13,181 nt of DNA from Haloarculaceae archaeon (GCA_018609945.1 JAHENO010000075.1:1-13181), one strand, 5' to 3'; shown: positions 5,959 to 12,578, counted from the stretch's first letter. Notes: generated from the sequence alone by a model not told the origin. Translations and numbers: made by a program.

Positions 5959-6669
5959 TCAGTCCTCGGGGGAATGCTCCAGCGCACCCCGGTGGCACTC
6001 CGGACAGAAGTCCCCCTCCCGGAGGGACGACGACTCGACGTCCGTCGTGAACCCACATTCCGGACAGTGGAACTCGCCCTCGGGGACCGACGCCGCCTGG
6101 TCGGGCCGCTCGAGGGTGGGCTGCTCGCTCTCGACCGACGGCAGGCCCTCGGTCCCGGTTTCGGTCACGCTCGTCGTGTCGGGAATCCACTCCTCGTCGA
6201 CCGCCTCCTCCTCCTCGCCATCGTCGGGCCACTCGCCCGGCGCGCGCTGTTCGCTGTCGTCTTCGTCGTCGGAGAGGATCACCGCGTCGTCCTCGCCCTG
6301 CAGGTCCGGCGCGGGGACCCCGCCGTCGCCCGTCCCGGCACTGTCAGCGGCCGGCGAGGACGACGAATCGCCCCGACTCTCTGCCTCGTCGACGGGTCCC
6401 GTGGACTCGGCCGCGTCCGGATCGGCCGGCGTCGGAGCCTCACTGCCGTCGCCTTCGTCCCCGTCGTCGGTCGTGTCCTCGACGATATCGGAGGGCGTCT
6501 CCAGTGTCGTCACTTCCGTGTTCTCCGAGACGACCCGCGTCTCCCCGCACCGCTCGCACGTTTCGGTTTCGGTGATGGTGGTGACGACTTCGCTGCCCCG
6601 CTCCTCTCGCTCGCGCGTGACCTCCGCGTCGCCGAAGCGGTGCCCGAACACCGAGCACTTGAGAGTCAT
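5959..6669 (-). CDS. Haloarchaeal protein with terminal zinc modules and acidic linker (DUF7093-like)
   Basis: A 236-residue protein in three parts. The N-terminal module (1-55: MTLKCSVFGHRFGD..., then TCERCGETRVVSENTEV) carries C5, H10, C38 and C41, a probable zinc site. A very acidic Ser/Asp/Glu/Pro-rich segment (about 58-195) has little hydrophobic content and is probably disordered. The C-terminal zinc ribbon has CPEC at 202-205 and CPEC at 222-225. The N-terminal module matches the haloarchaeal DUF7093 group as I remember it. Function is unknown; two zinc modules joined by an acidic tether suggest a nucleic-acid or protein adaptor. The start at 6669 is preferred to an upstream in-frame start at 6720 because MTLKCSVFGH is the family N-terminus and a TATA-like box lies at -28. 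Confidence 0.82.
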   Translation of the reverse strand: MTLKCSVFGHRFGDAEVTREREERGSEVVTTITETETCERCGETRVVSENTEVTTLETPSDIVEDTTDDGDEGDGSEAPTPADPDAAESTGPVDEAESRGDSSSSPAADSAGTGDGGVPAPDLQGEDDAVILSDDEDDSEQRAPGEWPDDGEEEEAVDEEWIPDTTSVTETGTEGLPSVESEQPTLERPDQAASVPEGEFHCPECGFTTDVESSSLREGDFCPECHRGALEHSPED

Positions 6670-6690
6670 TGTCACGACTTCGCTCCCTGT

Positions 6691-6702
6691 GGCACATAAG
6701 CG
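6691..6702 (-). promoter_or_regulatory. TATA-like box of the DUF7093-like gene
   Basis: Minus-strand CTTATGTGCC is centred about 28 nt before the ATG at 6669. It supports that start over the in-frame ATG at 6720, which would lie upstream of the promoter. Confidence 0.5.
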
Positions 6703-6787
6703 TACTGCTTGGCGGACCAACCGCGACCGAACCCGTCGGTCGCGCTCGCGGGCGCGGGCGACCGGCGCCGGGACGCTCGCAGGGGCA

Positions 6788-6799
6788 TACTATAATATC
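6788..6799 (+). promoter_or_regulatory. TATA box of the winged-helix gene
   Basis: TACTATAATATC is centred about 29 nt before the ATG at 6823; the clearest TATA box in the window. Confidence 0.65.
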
Positions 6800-6822
6800 A
6801 CCTCGGCGTTAATCGACAGCAC

Positions 6823-7116
6823 ATGCAAGCGAAACAGGAGTACCGCGACCGGGGGCAGACGGAAGTCGCGGTGCTCGACGCGCTCGCCGACCGGGCCGAG
6901 GACGGGATGACGGTCTTCGAACTCCGGTCGGAGGTCGACGTCGACATCGACCGCCTCGAGGAAGCTCTCGCCGACCTGAAGGCCGACGACCTCATCGACG
7001 TCGAGAACAACGGCAACCGGACGGTCATCCTCCCCGACGAGGACGTGGTCGGGACTGCCGACCCCGGCGAGGACACGGGATGGTTCGAGCAACTCCGCCG
7101 CCGGTTGCCCTTCTAG
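6823..7116 (+). CDS. Small winged-helix-like protein (DUF6432-like)
   Basis: A 97-residue acidic protein. Residues ~10-70 fit a winged helix: helix 1 TEVAVLDALADR, helix 2 MTVFELRSEV, recognition helix DIDRLEEALADLKADDL, then a wing hairpin IDVENNGNRTVILPDEDVV. This resembles MarR/ArsR-type DNA-binding folds and, from memory, the haloarchaeal DUF6432 group. No ligand pocket or metal motif is apparent. The C-terminal tail ends GWFEQLRRRLPF, a short amphipathic helix. It may be a DNA-binding regulator, but the acidic recognition helix leaves room for a protein-interaction role. Start is supported by a strong TATA box at -29. Divergent from the DUF7093-like gene and convergent with the Rhd-MBL gene. 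Confidence 0.82.
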   Translation: MQAKQEYRDRGQTEVAVLDALADRAEDGMTVFELRSEVDVDIDRLEEALADLKADDLIDVENNGNRTVILPDEDVVGTADPGEDTGWFEQLRRRLPF

Positions 7117-7128
7117 GGTCGGCGGCGA

Positions 7129-7140
7129 CGGAGCGCTCCG
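7129..7140. repeat. 12-nt palindrome after the winged-helix gene
   Basis: CGGAGCGCTCCG is a perfect palindrome 13 nt after the winged-helix stop, in the 106-nt gap between convergent genes. A termination or protein-binding role is possible but unproven. Confidence 0.35.
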
Positions 7141-7144
7141 AGTG

Positions 7145-7203
7145 CCGCGACCACTGCGAGCAGCGCGACCAGCGGCCACCGACGACCGCGACCACTCCGA
7201 GCA
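7145..7203. repeat. 18-nt near-identical direct repeat in a convergent gap
   Basis: CCGCGACCACTGCGAGCA (7145-7162) recurs at 7186-7203 with one mismatch (G to C), 41 nt apart. It fills much of the gap between the winged-helix and Rhd-MBL genes. Confidence 0.6.
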
Positions 7204-7222
7204 CGACCACGGGAGCGGAAAA

Positions 7223-8398
7223 TCAGTCCGCGCCGGCCGACGCCGCCGCAGCACAGTTGTTCGGCCCGAGTTCGAGTTCGAACGCCTCGTCCGGGTCGGC
7301 GGCCGCCCGGCCCAGGTTGACGGCGACGATGCGGTCGGCGTTGGCGGGCTGGGGCGCCTCGGTGGCGGCCACCCGCGAGACGAACGCCTCTGCCGACTCC
7401 CCGAAGGCGTCCAGCCGGTCCCGGACCGTTCCCAGGGACGCGGTGTAGGTGCCGTCGGCGGCCGGCGCGGTCGCGGGTTCGTAGTGACCCGGCGCGAGCG
7501 CTGTCGCGTCGTCGAACCGGCCGATCCGGTCGGTCAGCGTCGCGTGCAACTCGCGGGCGAGCGCCGCGGGCTCGGGACCGTCCTGCAGGTCCGGCCGGGC
7601 GACGCCGTCGAGGAACAGCGAGTCCCCCGACAGGAGGACGCCGCCGACGTGGAAGCCGAACATACCCGTCGTGTGGCCGGGGAGGGCGACTGCCTCCAGC
7701 GTCGCCTCGCCGACCCGGACGGTGTCGCCGTCGGCGAGCGTCCCGGTCTCGAAGGCGACACCGCGCTCCGTGGCCGGGTCCGGGAGGTACCGCGGTGCGT
7801 CGGCCGCCCCGGAGAGGTCGCGCAGGCCGCTGACGTGGTCGGCGTGGATATGCGTATCCAGGACGGCAACGATATCCAGGTCGCGCTCGGCGGCGTCTGC
7901 GAGGTAGCGGTCGGTAAAGGCCCGGAGTGGGTCGACGACCGCTGCCTCGCCGGCCGAGGCGACCATGTAGCCCAGGCAGCCACTCGACGGGCGGCGATAC
8001 TGGACGACTGTGGGGTCCTCGCGGACGGTGGCGGCCTCGTAGACGCGGGCCCAGCCGCGCATCCCGTCCGCGAGGTTCCGGGCCTCGACGCCCGCCTCGG
8101 AGAGGAGGCCGGCGACGTAGGCGCTGGCCTCGCCGCGGCCACAGACCGCGATGACGGGTCCCTCGCCCGCGATGTCGGCGGCCGCCGAGGCGACGCTGTC
8201 CGTGGCGTCGGCCTGGAGCCACTTCATGTAGGGAACGAGCGTACTCGTCACCGAGGGGCCGTCGATCTGCCAGGTCTCGAACTCGTCGCGGTTGCGCACG
8301 TCCAGCAGCCGCACGGGCTCGCGCCTGGCGAGTTTCGCAGCCAGTTCCGCCGGCTCGACCGACTCGACCGGCACGTCCGGGTCCGGGTACTCTTGCAT
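7223..8398 (-). CDS. Rhodanese-metallo-beta-lactamase fusion (persulfide dioxygenase-like)
   Basis: A 391-residue two-domain protein. Residues ~10-120 are a rhodanese domain with LLDVRNRDEFETWQIDG and the active-site loop CGRGEAS (C86). Residues ~130-320 are a metallo-beta-lactamase domain with THIHADH (H183, H185, D187, H188), GHTTG (H242), GDS (D259) and LAPGHYEP (H305). The stretch GDSLFLDGVARPDLQ parallels the ETHE1/persulfide dioxygenase pattern. A role in oxidising or transferring sulfane sulfur (glutathione-like or low-molecular-weight persulfide to sulfite/thiosulfate) in the cytosol is inferred. Glyoxalase II-type thioester hydrolysis is the main alternative. In the well-known bacterial fusions the MBL domain comes first; here rhodanese is N-terminal. 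The start at 8398 is preferred over one at 8461 because a TATA-like box lies at -28. Monocistronic; no sulfur genes adjoin it. Confidence 0.9.
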   Translation of the reverse strand: MQEYPDPDVPVESVEPAELAAKLARREPVRLLDVRNRDEFETWQIDGPSVTSTLVPYMKWLQADATDSVASAAADIAGEGPVIAVCGRGEASAYVAGLLSEAGVEARNLADGMRGWARVYEAATVREDPTVVQYRRPSSGCLGYMVASAGEAAVVDPLRAFTDRYLADAAERDLDIVAVLDTHIHADHVSGLRDLSGAADAPRYLPDPATERGVAFETGTLADGDTVRVGEATLEAVALPGHTTGMFGFHVGGVLLSGDSLFLDGVARPDLQDGPEPAALARELHATLTDRIGRFDDATALAPGHYEPATAPAADGTYTASLGTVRDRLDAFGESAEAFVSRVAATEAPQPANADRIVAVNLGRAAADPDEAFELELGPNNCAAAASAGAD

Positions 8399-8419
8399 GT
8401 CCCCACCTACGCGGCCGCG

Positions 8420-8431
8420 GCGAATAAACCC
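8420..8431 (-). promoter_or_regulatory. TATA-like box of the Rhd-MBL gene
   Basis: Minus-strand GGTTTATTCG is centred about 28 nt before the ATG at 8398. It would lie inside the coding region if translation began at 8461, so it settles the start. Confidence 0.6.
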
Positions 8432-8499
8432 CGCTGACCCGCGGGCGGGACTGTCGTGCAAGCGTGGCAGACGGGGCGGGTGCGGCCGAGCGCGCCGGG

Positions 8500-8510
8500 A
8501 GGATTAACAC
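8500..8510 (+). promoter_or_regulatory. TATA-like box of the 8533 gene
   Basis: AGGATTAACAC is centred about 27 nt before the ATG at 8533, supporting that start over the in-frame GTG at 8464. Confidence 0.5.
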
Positions 8511-8532
8511 AGGTGCGTCCATACGGGCGGGC

Positions 8533-9162
8533 ATGGACGAGCAGACGTTCACCGACGACATCCGCGGGGGCAAGCGGACGGAACTCGACCGGCTGCGATC
8601 GGACAAGGCGCTGCTGGCAGTCACGGGAGCGGACCTCTCGGCGGGAACGGTCCTCGAGACGGTCGCACTCTCGCTGGATGGGTTGCAGGCGACGCTGGCG
8701 GAGTGGGCCGAGGAGACGACGGCCGACCCCGCCCGGGACGCCTTCGCCGACGCTGCGGCGTCCCTGAGAGCGGACTGCGAGCGGGTCGGGGCGGAACTCG
8801 ACGGTGAGCCTGCCGGCGACCCCCCGGAACCGATCCCGACCGTCCGGACCTTCGAGGGGCCGGTCGAGCGGGTCGCGGCCGCGTTCGTCGGCCACGGGCT
8901 GGTCTTCGACGGTATCCTCCTCCAGGCGGTGAGTTTCTTCGTCAACGAGGCCGAGCGGGGACGGGCGGACCTGGTGCGGGAACTCCGCTCGACGACCGAC
9001 GACCGCGTCGACGACGGCGCAGCCACGCTCGGGACGCTGTGTGCCGGCGAGGAGGACTGGGACGACGCCAGAACGGCCGCGAGCGCAGTCATCGACGCCG
9101 CCTACGACGAGTACGTCGAGACGCTCTCGGGGATGGGCATCGACCCCAAGCCTGTCTGCTGA
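8533..9162 (+). CDS. Helical haloarchaeal conserved protein (ferritin-like / 'antitermination' annotated family)
   Basis: A 209-residue, almost wholly alpha-helical acidic protein without signal peptide or membrane segment. It begins MDEQTFTDDIRGGKRTELDRLRSDKALLAVTG and ends YDEYVETLSGMGIDPKPVC. From memory, haloarchaeal homologues share this beginning and the terminal PKPVC, and are variously labelled rubrerythrin-like or 'transcription antitermination protein'; neither function is established. The helical pattern resembles a four-helix bundle (helices about 35-62, 65-95, 110-145 and 170-200). The usual ExxH iron-binding pairs of ferritins are not evident, so a metal role is doubtful. The start at 8533 is supported by a TATA-like box. 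The stop is followed in frame by TAA and TGA, supplied by the adjoining palindrome. Confidence 0.8.
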   Translation: MDEQTFTDDIRGGKRTELDRLRSDKALLAVTGADLSAGTVLETVALSLDGLQATLAEWAEETTADPARDAFADAAASLRADCERVGAELDGEPAGDPPEPIPTVRTFEGPVERVAAAFVGHGLVFDGILLQAVSFFVNEAERGRADLVRELRSTTDDRVDDGAATLGTLCAGEEDWDDARTAASAVIDAAYDEYVETLSGMGIDPKPVC

Positions 9163-9243
9163 TAATGACTGCTGTAGCTATTTTCCGGGTCGGCCGCACG
9201 ACGTCCTGCGGTCGATCCGGCAATGAACTACAGCAGTCATTAT
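9162..9243. repeat. 82-nt nested palindrome / long hairpin between convergent genes
   Basis: ATAATGACTGCTGTAG (9162-9177) is exactly inverted at 9228-9243. Inside it, 9185-9202 pairs with 9203-9220 with one mismatch and two positions that are G-U only in plus-strand RNA. Both stems share the same centre (between 9202 and 9203) and are separated by a 7-by-7-nt internal loop. The element fills almost the whole gap between the stop codons at 9160-9162 and 9254-9256. It is either a bidirectional terminator/3'-end hairpin or a small palindromic mobile relic. A TA dinucleotide at both ends would fit a TA-target element, but the dinucleotide is itself part of the symmetry. Confidence 0.9.
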
Positions 9244-9253
9244 GAGTCCAGCG

Positions 9254-9859
9254 TCAGACCCGCGGACAGTCGAACTCGTCGCGGATCGTGTCCGCGAGCA
9301 GGCCCTCCCGGTCGAGGGCCAGGTACACGACGACGAAGGGCTCCTCGGCCGGCCGGATGACGAACACCTCGTGGGGCGGCTCGGCACCCCCCTCGCCGAG
9401 TTTCTCGATCATCGGCTCGAGCGTCCGGCGGCCGTCGCGGAACTGGGCGAAGACGTCGGTCCCGCCGCCCTGCTTTGCGATCGTGTACAGCGCGCCGTTG
9501 GGCTCGCCGTCGGTCGTGTAGGTGGTCGTCGAGGCGATGGCAGCGCGCTCGCGCTGTCCCGCCTCGAACGTCTCGCGGGCCTTCTCGAAGACGTGGTCGG
9601 CGCCGTCGACGAACGCGAACAGCGTCCGCGTGGCGACCGAGAGATCCGTCACCGCCGGCGGTCCCTCGGGTGGCCACGCGAGCGTCGCGTCGACGAGGTT
9701 GCCGGGTTCGAGCCCCGCGACCGTCGCGGCCAGCGGGTCCGCGTAGCCGTCGGTCCGGACGGTGACCGGATCCTCGGACCACCGCTCGAGGAGGACCAGT
9801 CCCTCGCTGTCCGGCGGTCCAGGGAGCACGCGGTAGGTTCCCGTCTCGGTCGCGGGCAT
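9254..9859 (-). CDS. Haloarchaeal conserved protein (DUF6663-like)
   Basis: A 201-residue acidic protein. Its N-terminal ~80 residues form a beta-rich segment (GTYRVLPGPPDSEGLVLLERW... GYADPLAATVAGLEPGNLVDATLAWP). The remainder is mixed alpha/beta, with TRTLFAFVDGADHVFEKARETFEAGQRER, GEPNGALYTIAKQ, the helix RRTLEPMIEKL and the terminal VFVIRPAEEPFVVVYLALDREGLLADTIRDEF. This matches the haloarchaeal DUF6663 group as I remember it. No catalytic residues, signal peptide or membrane helices are seen; function unknown. The start at 9859 is supported by a TATATG element at -27. It is divergent from the beta-propeller lipoprotein gene and convergent with the 8533 gene across the palindrome. Confidence 0.82.
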   Translation of the reverse strand: MPATETGTYRVLPGPPDSEGLVLLERWSEDPVTVRTDGYADPLAATVAGLEPGNLVDATLAWPPEGPPAVTDLSVATRTLFAFVDGADHVFEKARETFEAGQRERAAIASTTTYTTDGEPNGALYTIAKQGGGTDVFAQFRDGRRTLEPMIEKLGEGGAEPPHEVFVIRPAEEPFVVVYLALDREGLLADTIRDEFDCPRV

Positions 9860-9879
9860 GTCCGGAACGAGGCACGGGA

Positions 9880-9891
9880 GGCCTATATGCT
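9880..9891 (-). promoter_or_regulatory. TATA-like box of the DUF6663-like gene
   Basis: Minus-strand GCATATAGGC is centred about 27 nt before the ATG at 9859. Confidence 0.6.
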
Positions 9892-9937
9892 CGCGGATCC
9901 GCCCGCCGCGGTGGCACGCCGGATACACGCACGCGAT

Positions 9938-9949
9938 GGCCCTAAGGCG
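9938..9949 (+). promoter_or_regulatory. Weak TATA-like element of the lipoprotein gene
   Basis: CCCTAAGG is centred about 27 nt before the GTG at 9971. It is weak but correctly placed, and supports the GTG over the upstream in-frame ATG at 9888, which overlaps the opposite promoter. Confidence 0.35.
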
Positions 9950-9970
9950 GGCGCCGTCGAACCGCCGCCC

Positions 9971-11284
9971 GTGACAGATTCAGACCGCGATCCCCTGCTC
10001 TACCCGAACGCGGGGGCGGACGACGGGACGCCGGCGGGCCCGTCCCGACGGGGTCTCCTCGCGGGGACCGCCGCGGTCGGCGCCATCGCGGCGGCTGGCT
10101 GCACCGGCAGCGACGGCGGGAACGGGGATCCGGACGACGGCTCGGGTGGGGGCGAAGACGGCGGAGCGCCGACGGTCGTCGTGTTCAACACGGGCGACGG
10201 AACGGTCAGCGTCGTCGACGCCGCGGCCCGGGAGGTCGTCGGGGCGGCCGACATCGGCGCGACATCGTCGTTTCCCTCGAACCAGTTCTCGCCGCGACTG
10301 GTCGACAGCCCGGACCAGCCCCTGTGGATCAACGTCGACCGCGGTGTGCGGGCGCTCTCGGCCGGCGGACTCGGGGAACTCGCGGACGTCGAGACCGACT
10401 CGGGTGCGAACTGGCTCGAACGGACCCCGGACGGGTCCCACGTGGTCGTGAGCGCCCGCGAGCCGACCCACGCCCAGTTCCGTATCGACGCCGACCCCGA
10501 CTCGGAAACCTTCGGCGAGGTGACCGGCCGCATCGACAGGATCGACGAGGGCGGCCAGGGCGACAACGACGGCCCCGGGCCGTGTGACGTCACCATCCAC
10601 CCCGAGGGCGAGTACGCGTTCGTGCCGGACCTCTTCGGTGACACGCTGACCGTCCTCGACGTCGAGACCTTCGAGATCGAGACCCAGGTCCCAGTCGAGC
10701 AGGTCGGTGACGAACCCGCTCGCCCGTGGATGGCGACGGCCGCCTGGGACGGCGAGAGGGTCCTCGTGGAACACGACGAGGGCGCGACCGGCACCGAGAG
10801 TATCTGGGACGTCAGTGACCCGACCACACCCGAAGAGCAGGTGCGTCTGACCGCCGAGGACGGCCTCGGGGAGATCCCGCTGACCAGCGAGATCGGCCCG
10901 GATTCGGAGACCGGCTACGTGTTCACCCCCGGCACCGAGGACGTGACGGTCGTCGACCTGTCGGCGGGCGAGGTGACAGACCGGATCGACCTCGGCGGGT
11001 CGGCCTTCGTCGGCACCTGGGACCCCGCCCGCGAGTACCTGTACGTCCCCGTCCAGACAGCCGACGAGGTGGCCGTCATCGACCACGGGGCCGGCGAGAT
11101 TGCCACGCGGCTGGACGTCGGTTCCCAGCCCTACGGCGCGACGGCGGCCACCGTCCGGCCCGACCTCGACGCGAACGCGGCGCTGGCGGCCGCCCTCGCG
11201 CGCCTGACCGTCGGCACCCGCGAGTTCGACACGACCTACTGCGTCGGCAACTGCGCCTGTGGCCACACCCTCGAAAGCGGGTGA
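9971..11284 (+). CDS. Tat-exported beta-propeller lipoprotein (YVTN/YncE-like)
   Basis: A 437-residue exported protein beginning with GTG. The N-terminus has a twin-arginine motif SRRGLLAG (R26, R27), a hydrophobic stretch and a lipobox AAGC with C44, so it should be lipid-anchored outside the cell. An acidic Gly/Asp linker follows. Repeated blades are recognisable: VVVFNTGDGTVSVVDAAARE, YAFVPDLFGDTLTVLDVE, GYVFTPGTEDVTVVDLSAGE and YLYVPVQTADEVAVIDHGAG, the YVTN-type beta-propeller pattern. The C-terminal tail YCVGNCACGHTLESG has C424, C428, C430 and H432, a likely metal-binding or redox cluster. Ligand and function are unknown; electron transfer, metal delivery or scaffold roles are inferred options. 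The GTG start is chosen because an upstream ATG would overlap the opposite promoter and spoil the signal peptide layout. Confidence 0.86.
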   Translation: MTDSDRDPLLYPNAGADDGTPAGPSRRGLLAGTAAVGAIAAAGCTGSDGGNGDPDDGSGGGEDGGAPTVVVFNTGDGTVSVVDAAAREVVGAADIGATSSFPSNQFSPRLVDSPDQPLWINVDRGVRALSAGGLGELADVETDSGANWLERTPDGSHVVVSAREPTHAQFRIDADPDSETFGEVTGRIDRIDEGGQGDNDGPGPCDVTIHPEGEYAFVPDLFGDTLTVLDVETFEIETQVPVEQVGDEPARPWMATAAWDGERVLVEHDEGATGTESIWDVSDPTTPEEQVRLTAEDGLGEIPLTSEIGPDSETGYVFTPGTEDVTVVDLSAGEVTDRIDLGGSAFVGTWDPAREYLYVPVQTADEVAVIDHGAGEIATRLDVGSQPYGATAATVRPDLDANAALAAALARLTVGTREFDTTYCVGNCACGHTLESG

Positions 11285-11285
11285 C

Positions 11286-11300
11286 GTCGGGTCCCCCGAC
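11286..11300. terminator. Small stem-loop after the lipoprotein gene
   Basis: GTCGGG (11286-11291) pairs with CCCGAC (11295-11300) around a TCC loop, directly after the stop, in the 68-nt gap before the convergent trkA-like stop. Terminator role inferred. Confidence 0.4.
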
Positions 11301-11352
11301 AGCCGGGGATCGTCGAAGAGGCGGACGCCGGAGGTCGGGACGGCGATCGGTA

Positions 11353-12021
11353 TCAGGATTCGACAGTGTCGCCCCGGAGGTGTGTGCGGACCTTCTGGAG
11401 GACGTCAGGATCGGCCATGATTGCGAGACTGTCCCCGGGTTCGATGGTGGTCCGCGGGAGGGGGATGGTCATCGTCTCGTGGGCGCGGCCGTGGGCGTAG
11501 ATGCGGGCGTCGCCCGGGAGGTCGAGTCCCACCACTCGCTCGCCGACCACCGGCGAGCCCTCGGGGATCCGGACGCTGGCGATAGAGAGCGATTCGGTGA
11601 GGTCGGCGAGGACGTTGAAGTCACCACCCATGAGCGCGGTCTTGGCGCCGGCCGCGCCCAGCCGCTCGGGGTAGATGATCTCGTCGACGTCGGCGGCGTA
11701 CTTCTCGTAGAGTTCCTCGCTGACGTCCTCGTCGACCCGGAGGACCGTCCGGCAGTCGTGGGCCTCGCCGACGACACAGACGGAGAAGTTGGTGTTGAGA
11801 TCGCCCGTGAGACCACCGACGCCGTCGGCCTCGGCAACCCCCGCCTGCTCGAGGACTGCCTCGTTGGCCCCGTCCCCGTGGATCACTGCGTAGCCGTCCT
11901 CGCGCGCGCGGTCGACCTTGGCTGCGTCGGCCTCGACGATGATCACTTCGTGACCCTCGTTGCGGAGGATGCGGGCGGTCCGCCTGCCGACGCGCCCGTA
12001 CCCCACGATGACGAACTTCAT
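11353..12021 (-). CDS. trkA: TrkA-type RCK potassium uptake regulator
   Basis: A 222-residue protein with one RCK_N (TrkA-N) and one RCK_C (TrkA-C) domain. RCK_N (1-~135) has the nucleotide-binding GYGRVG (G7-G12), an acidic strand end IIVEAD and the usual AVIHGDGANEAVLEQAGV. RCK_C (~140-218) includes SPVVGERVVGLDLPGDARIYAHGR and TTIEPGDSLAIMADPDVLQKVRTHL. Such proteins bind NAD(H) or ATP/ADP on the cytoplasmic side of TrkH or related potassium channels and gate them, which matters to haloarchaea that accumulate KCl. No channel gene is adjacent, so the partner is encoded elsewhere. The start at 12021 (MKFVIVGYG) is favoured over 12045 by a TATA box at -26. Haloarchaea have several paralogues, so the symbol is generic. 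Confidence 0.9.
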   Translation of the reverse strand: MKFVIVGYGRVGRRTARILRNEGHEVIIVEADAAKVDRAREDGYAVIHGDGANEAVLEQAGVAEADGVGGLTGDLNTNFSVCVVGEAHDCRTVLRVDEDVSEELYEKYAADVDEIIYPERLGAAGAKTALMGGDFNVLADLTESLSIASVRIPEGSPVVGERVVGLDLPGDARIYAHGRAHETMTIPLPRTTIEPGDSLAIMADPDVLQKVRTHLRGDTVES

Positions 12022-12039
12022 ACCCGCTCGTACGGCGGC

Positions 12040-12053
12040 CGGCATAAAAAACG
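12040..12053 (-). promoter_or_regulatory. TATA box of the trkA-like gene
   Basis: Minus-strand GTTTTTTATGCC is centred about 26 nt before the ATG at 12021; an ATG at 12045 would fall inside it. Confidence 0.6.
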
Positions 12054-12337
12054 GTGGCCCTGTCGACGACCTCCCGTCGGCGGGCTAGTTGCCGATGCCG
12101 GGCGGCCCGTTTCGGTTCTCGGGCAACTCTCCTTCGACCTCGCGACTTCGTCATCGAACTTGTCATGCAATGGCTCTGCTGTGTGGTGACTCGCTGGCCG
12201 CCTCTGAAATGAAAGAGCAGGAGGGTCTCCACCACGAAAGGTCGAACAAATCCCGTTTCTACCAGAGTGGGAAAGCGGGTACCATCACGTTACTCTACTT
12301 GTCGTCCCCCGTCCATCCCTTTCCGAGTGGGTGAATG

Positions 12338-12427
12338 CAAACGATACTATCCGATAACCAACGTTATACAATCGTATCTATCCGTAACCAAGACTGAACA
12401 ATCCTATCTATTCGGAAATAAAATTTA
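12338..12427. repeat. Three degenerate ~30-bp tandem repeats
   Basis: Units begin at about 12338, 12369 and 12399 (periods 31 and 30). Each has CAA(A/T)C, then TA(C/T)CTAT(C/T)CG-like sequence, then (T/A)AACCAA; the third unit decays into AATAAAATTTAA. The spacing of about three DNA turns places equivalent sites on one helix face. They lie just upstream of the likely protease promoter. Confidence 0.65.
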
Positions 12428-12456
12428 ATCGGTATGACATTCTTACTCGAGGTAGT

Positions 12457-12467
12457 GTTTTATTACA
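12457..12467 (+). promoter_or_regulatory. Candidate TATA box of the protease gene
   Basis: GTTTTATTACA is the best TATA-like element before the protease and would give a leader of about 100 nt. TTTAAT at 12424-12429 is an alternative. No AT-rich box exists at -27 of the ATG, so this gene is not leaderless. Confidence 0.4.
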
Positions 12468-12578
12468 AAAGCAGTTGGACGTCGCACTCGACCGCGGGGC
12501 GTCCTGTCGGTGAGACACACAGTGTGAGGATATCGACCGGCAGCCGCGCGAAACCCCGCACGACAGACGACCACGGTC

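Noticed and set aside
7113..9092. 659-codon minus-strand open frame over the Rhd-MBL and 8533 genes
   Set aside because: Arginine- and serine-rich shadow; the overlapping frames carry complete domain motifs and acidic haloarchaeal composition.
12141..12340. Insertion-sequence remnant
   Set aside because: The lower G+C hints at foreign DNA, but I recognise no transposase motif and see no terminal inverted repeats or target duplication.
12338..12427. CRISPR array
   Set aside because: The units are imperfect, directly adjoining and lack unique spacers; no cas gene is present.
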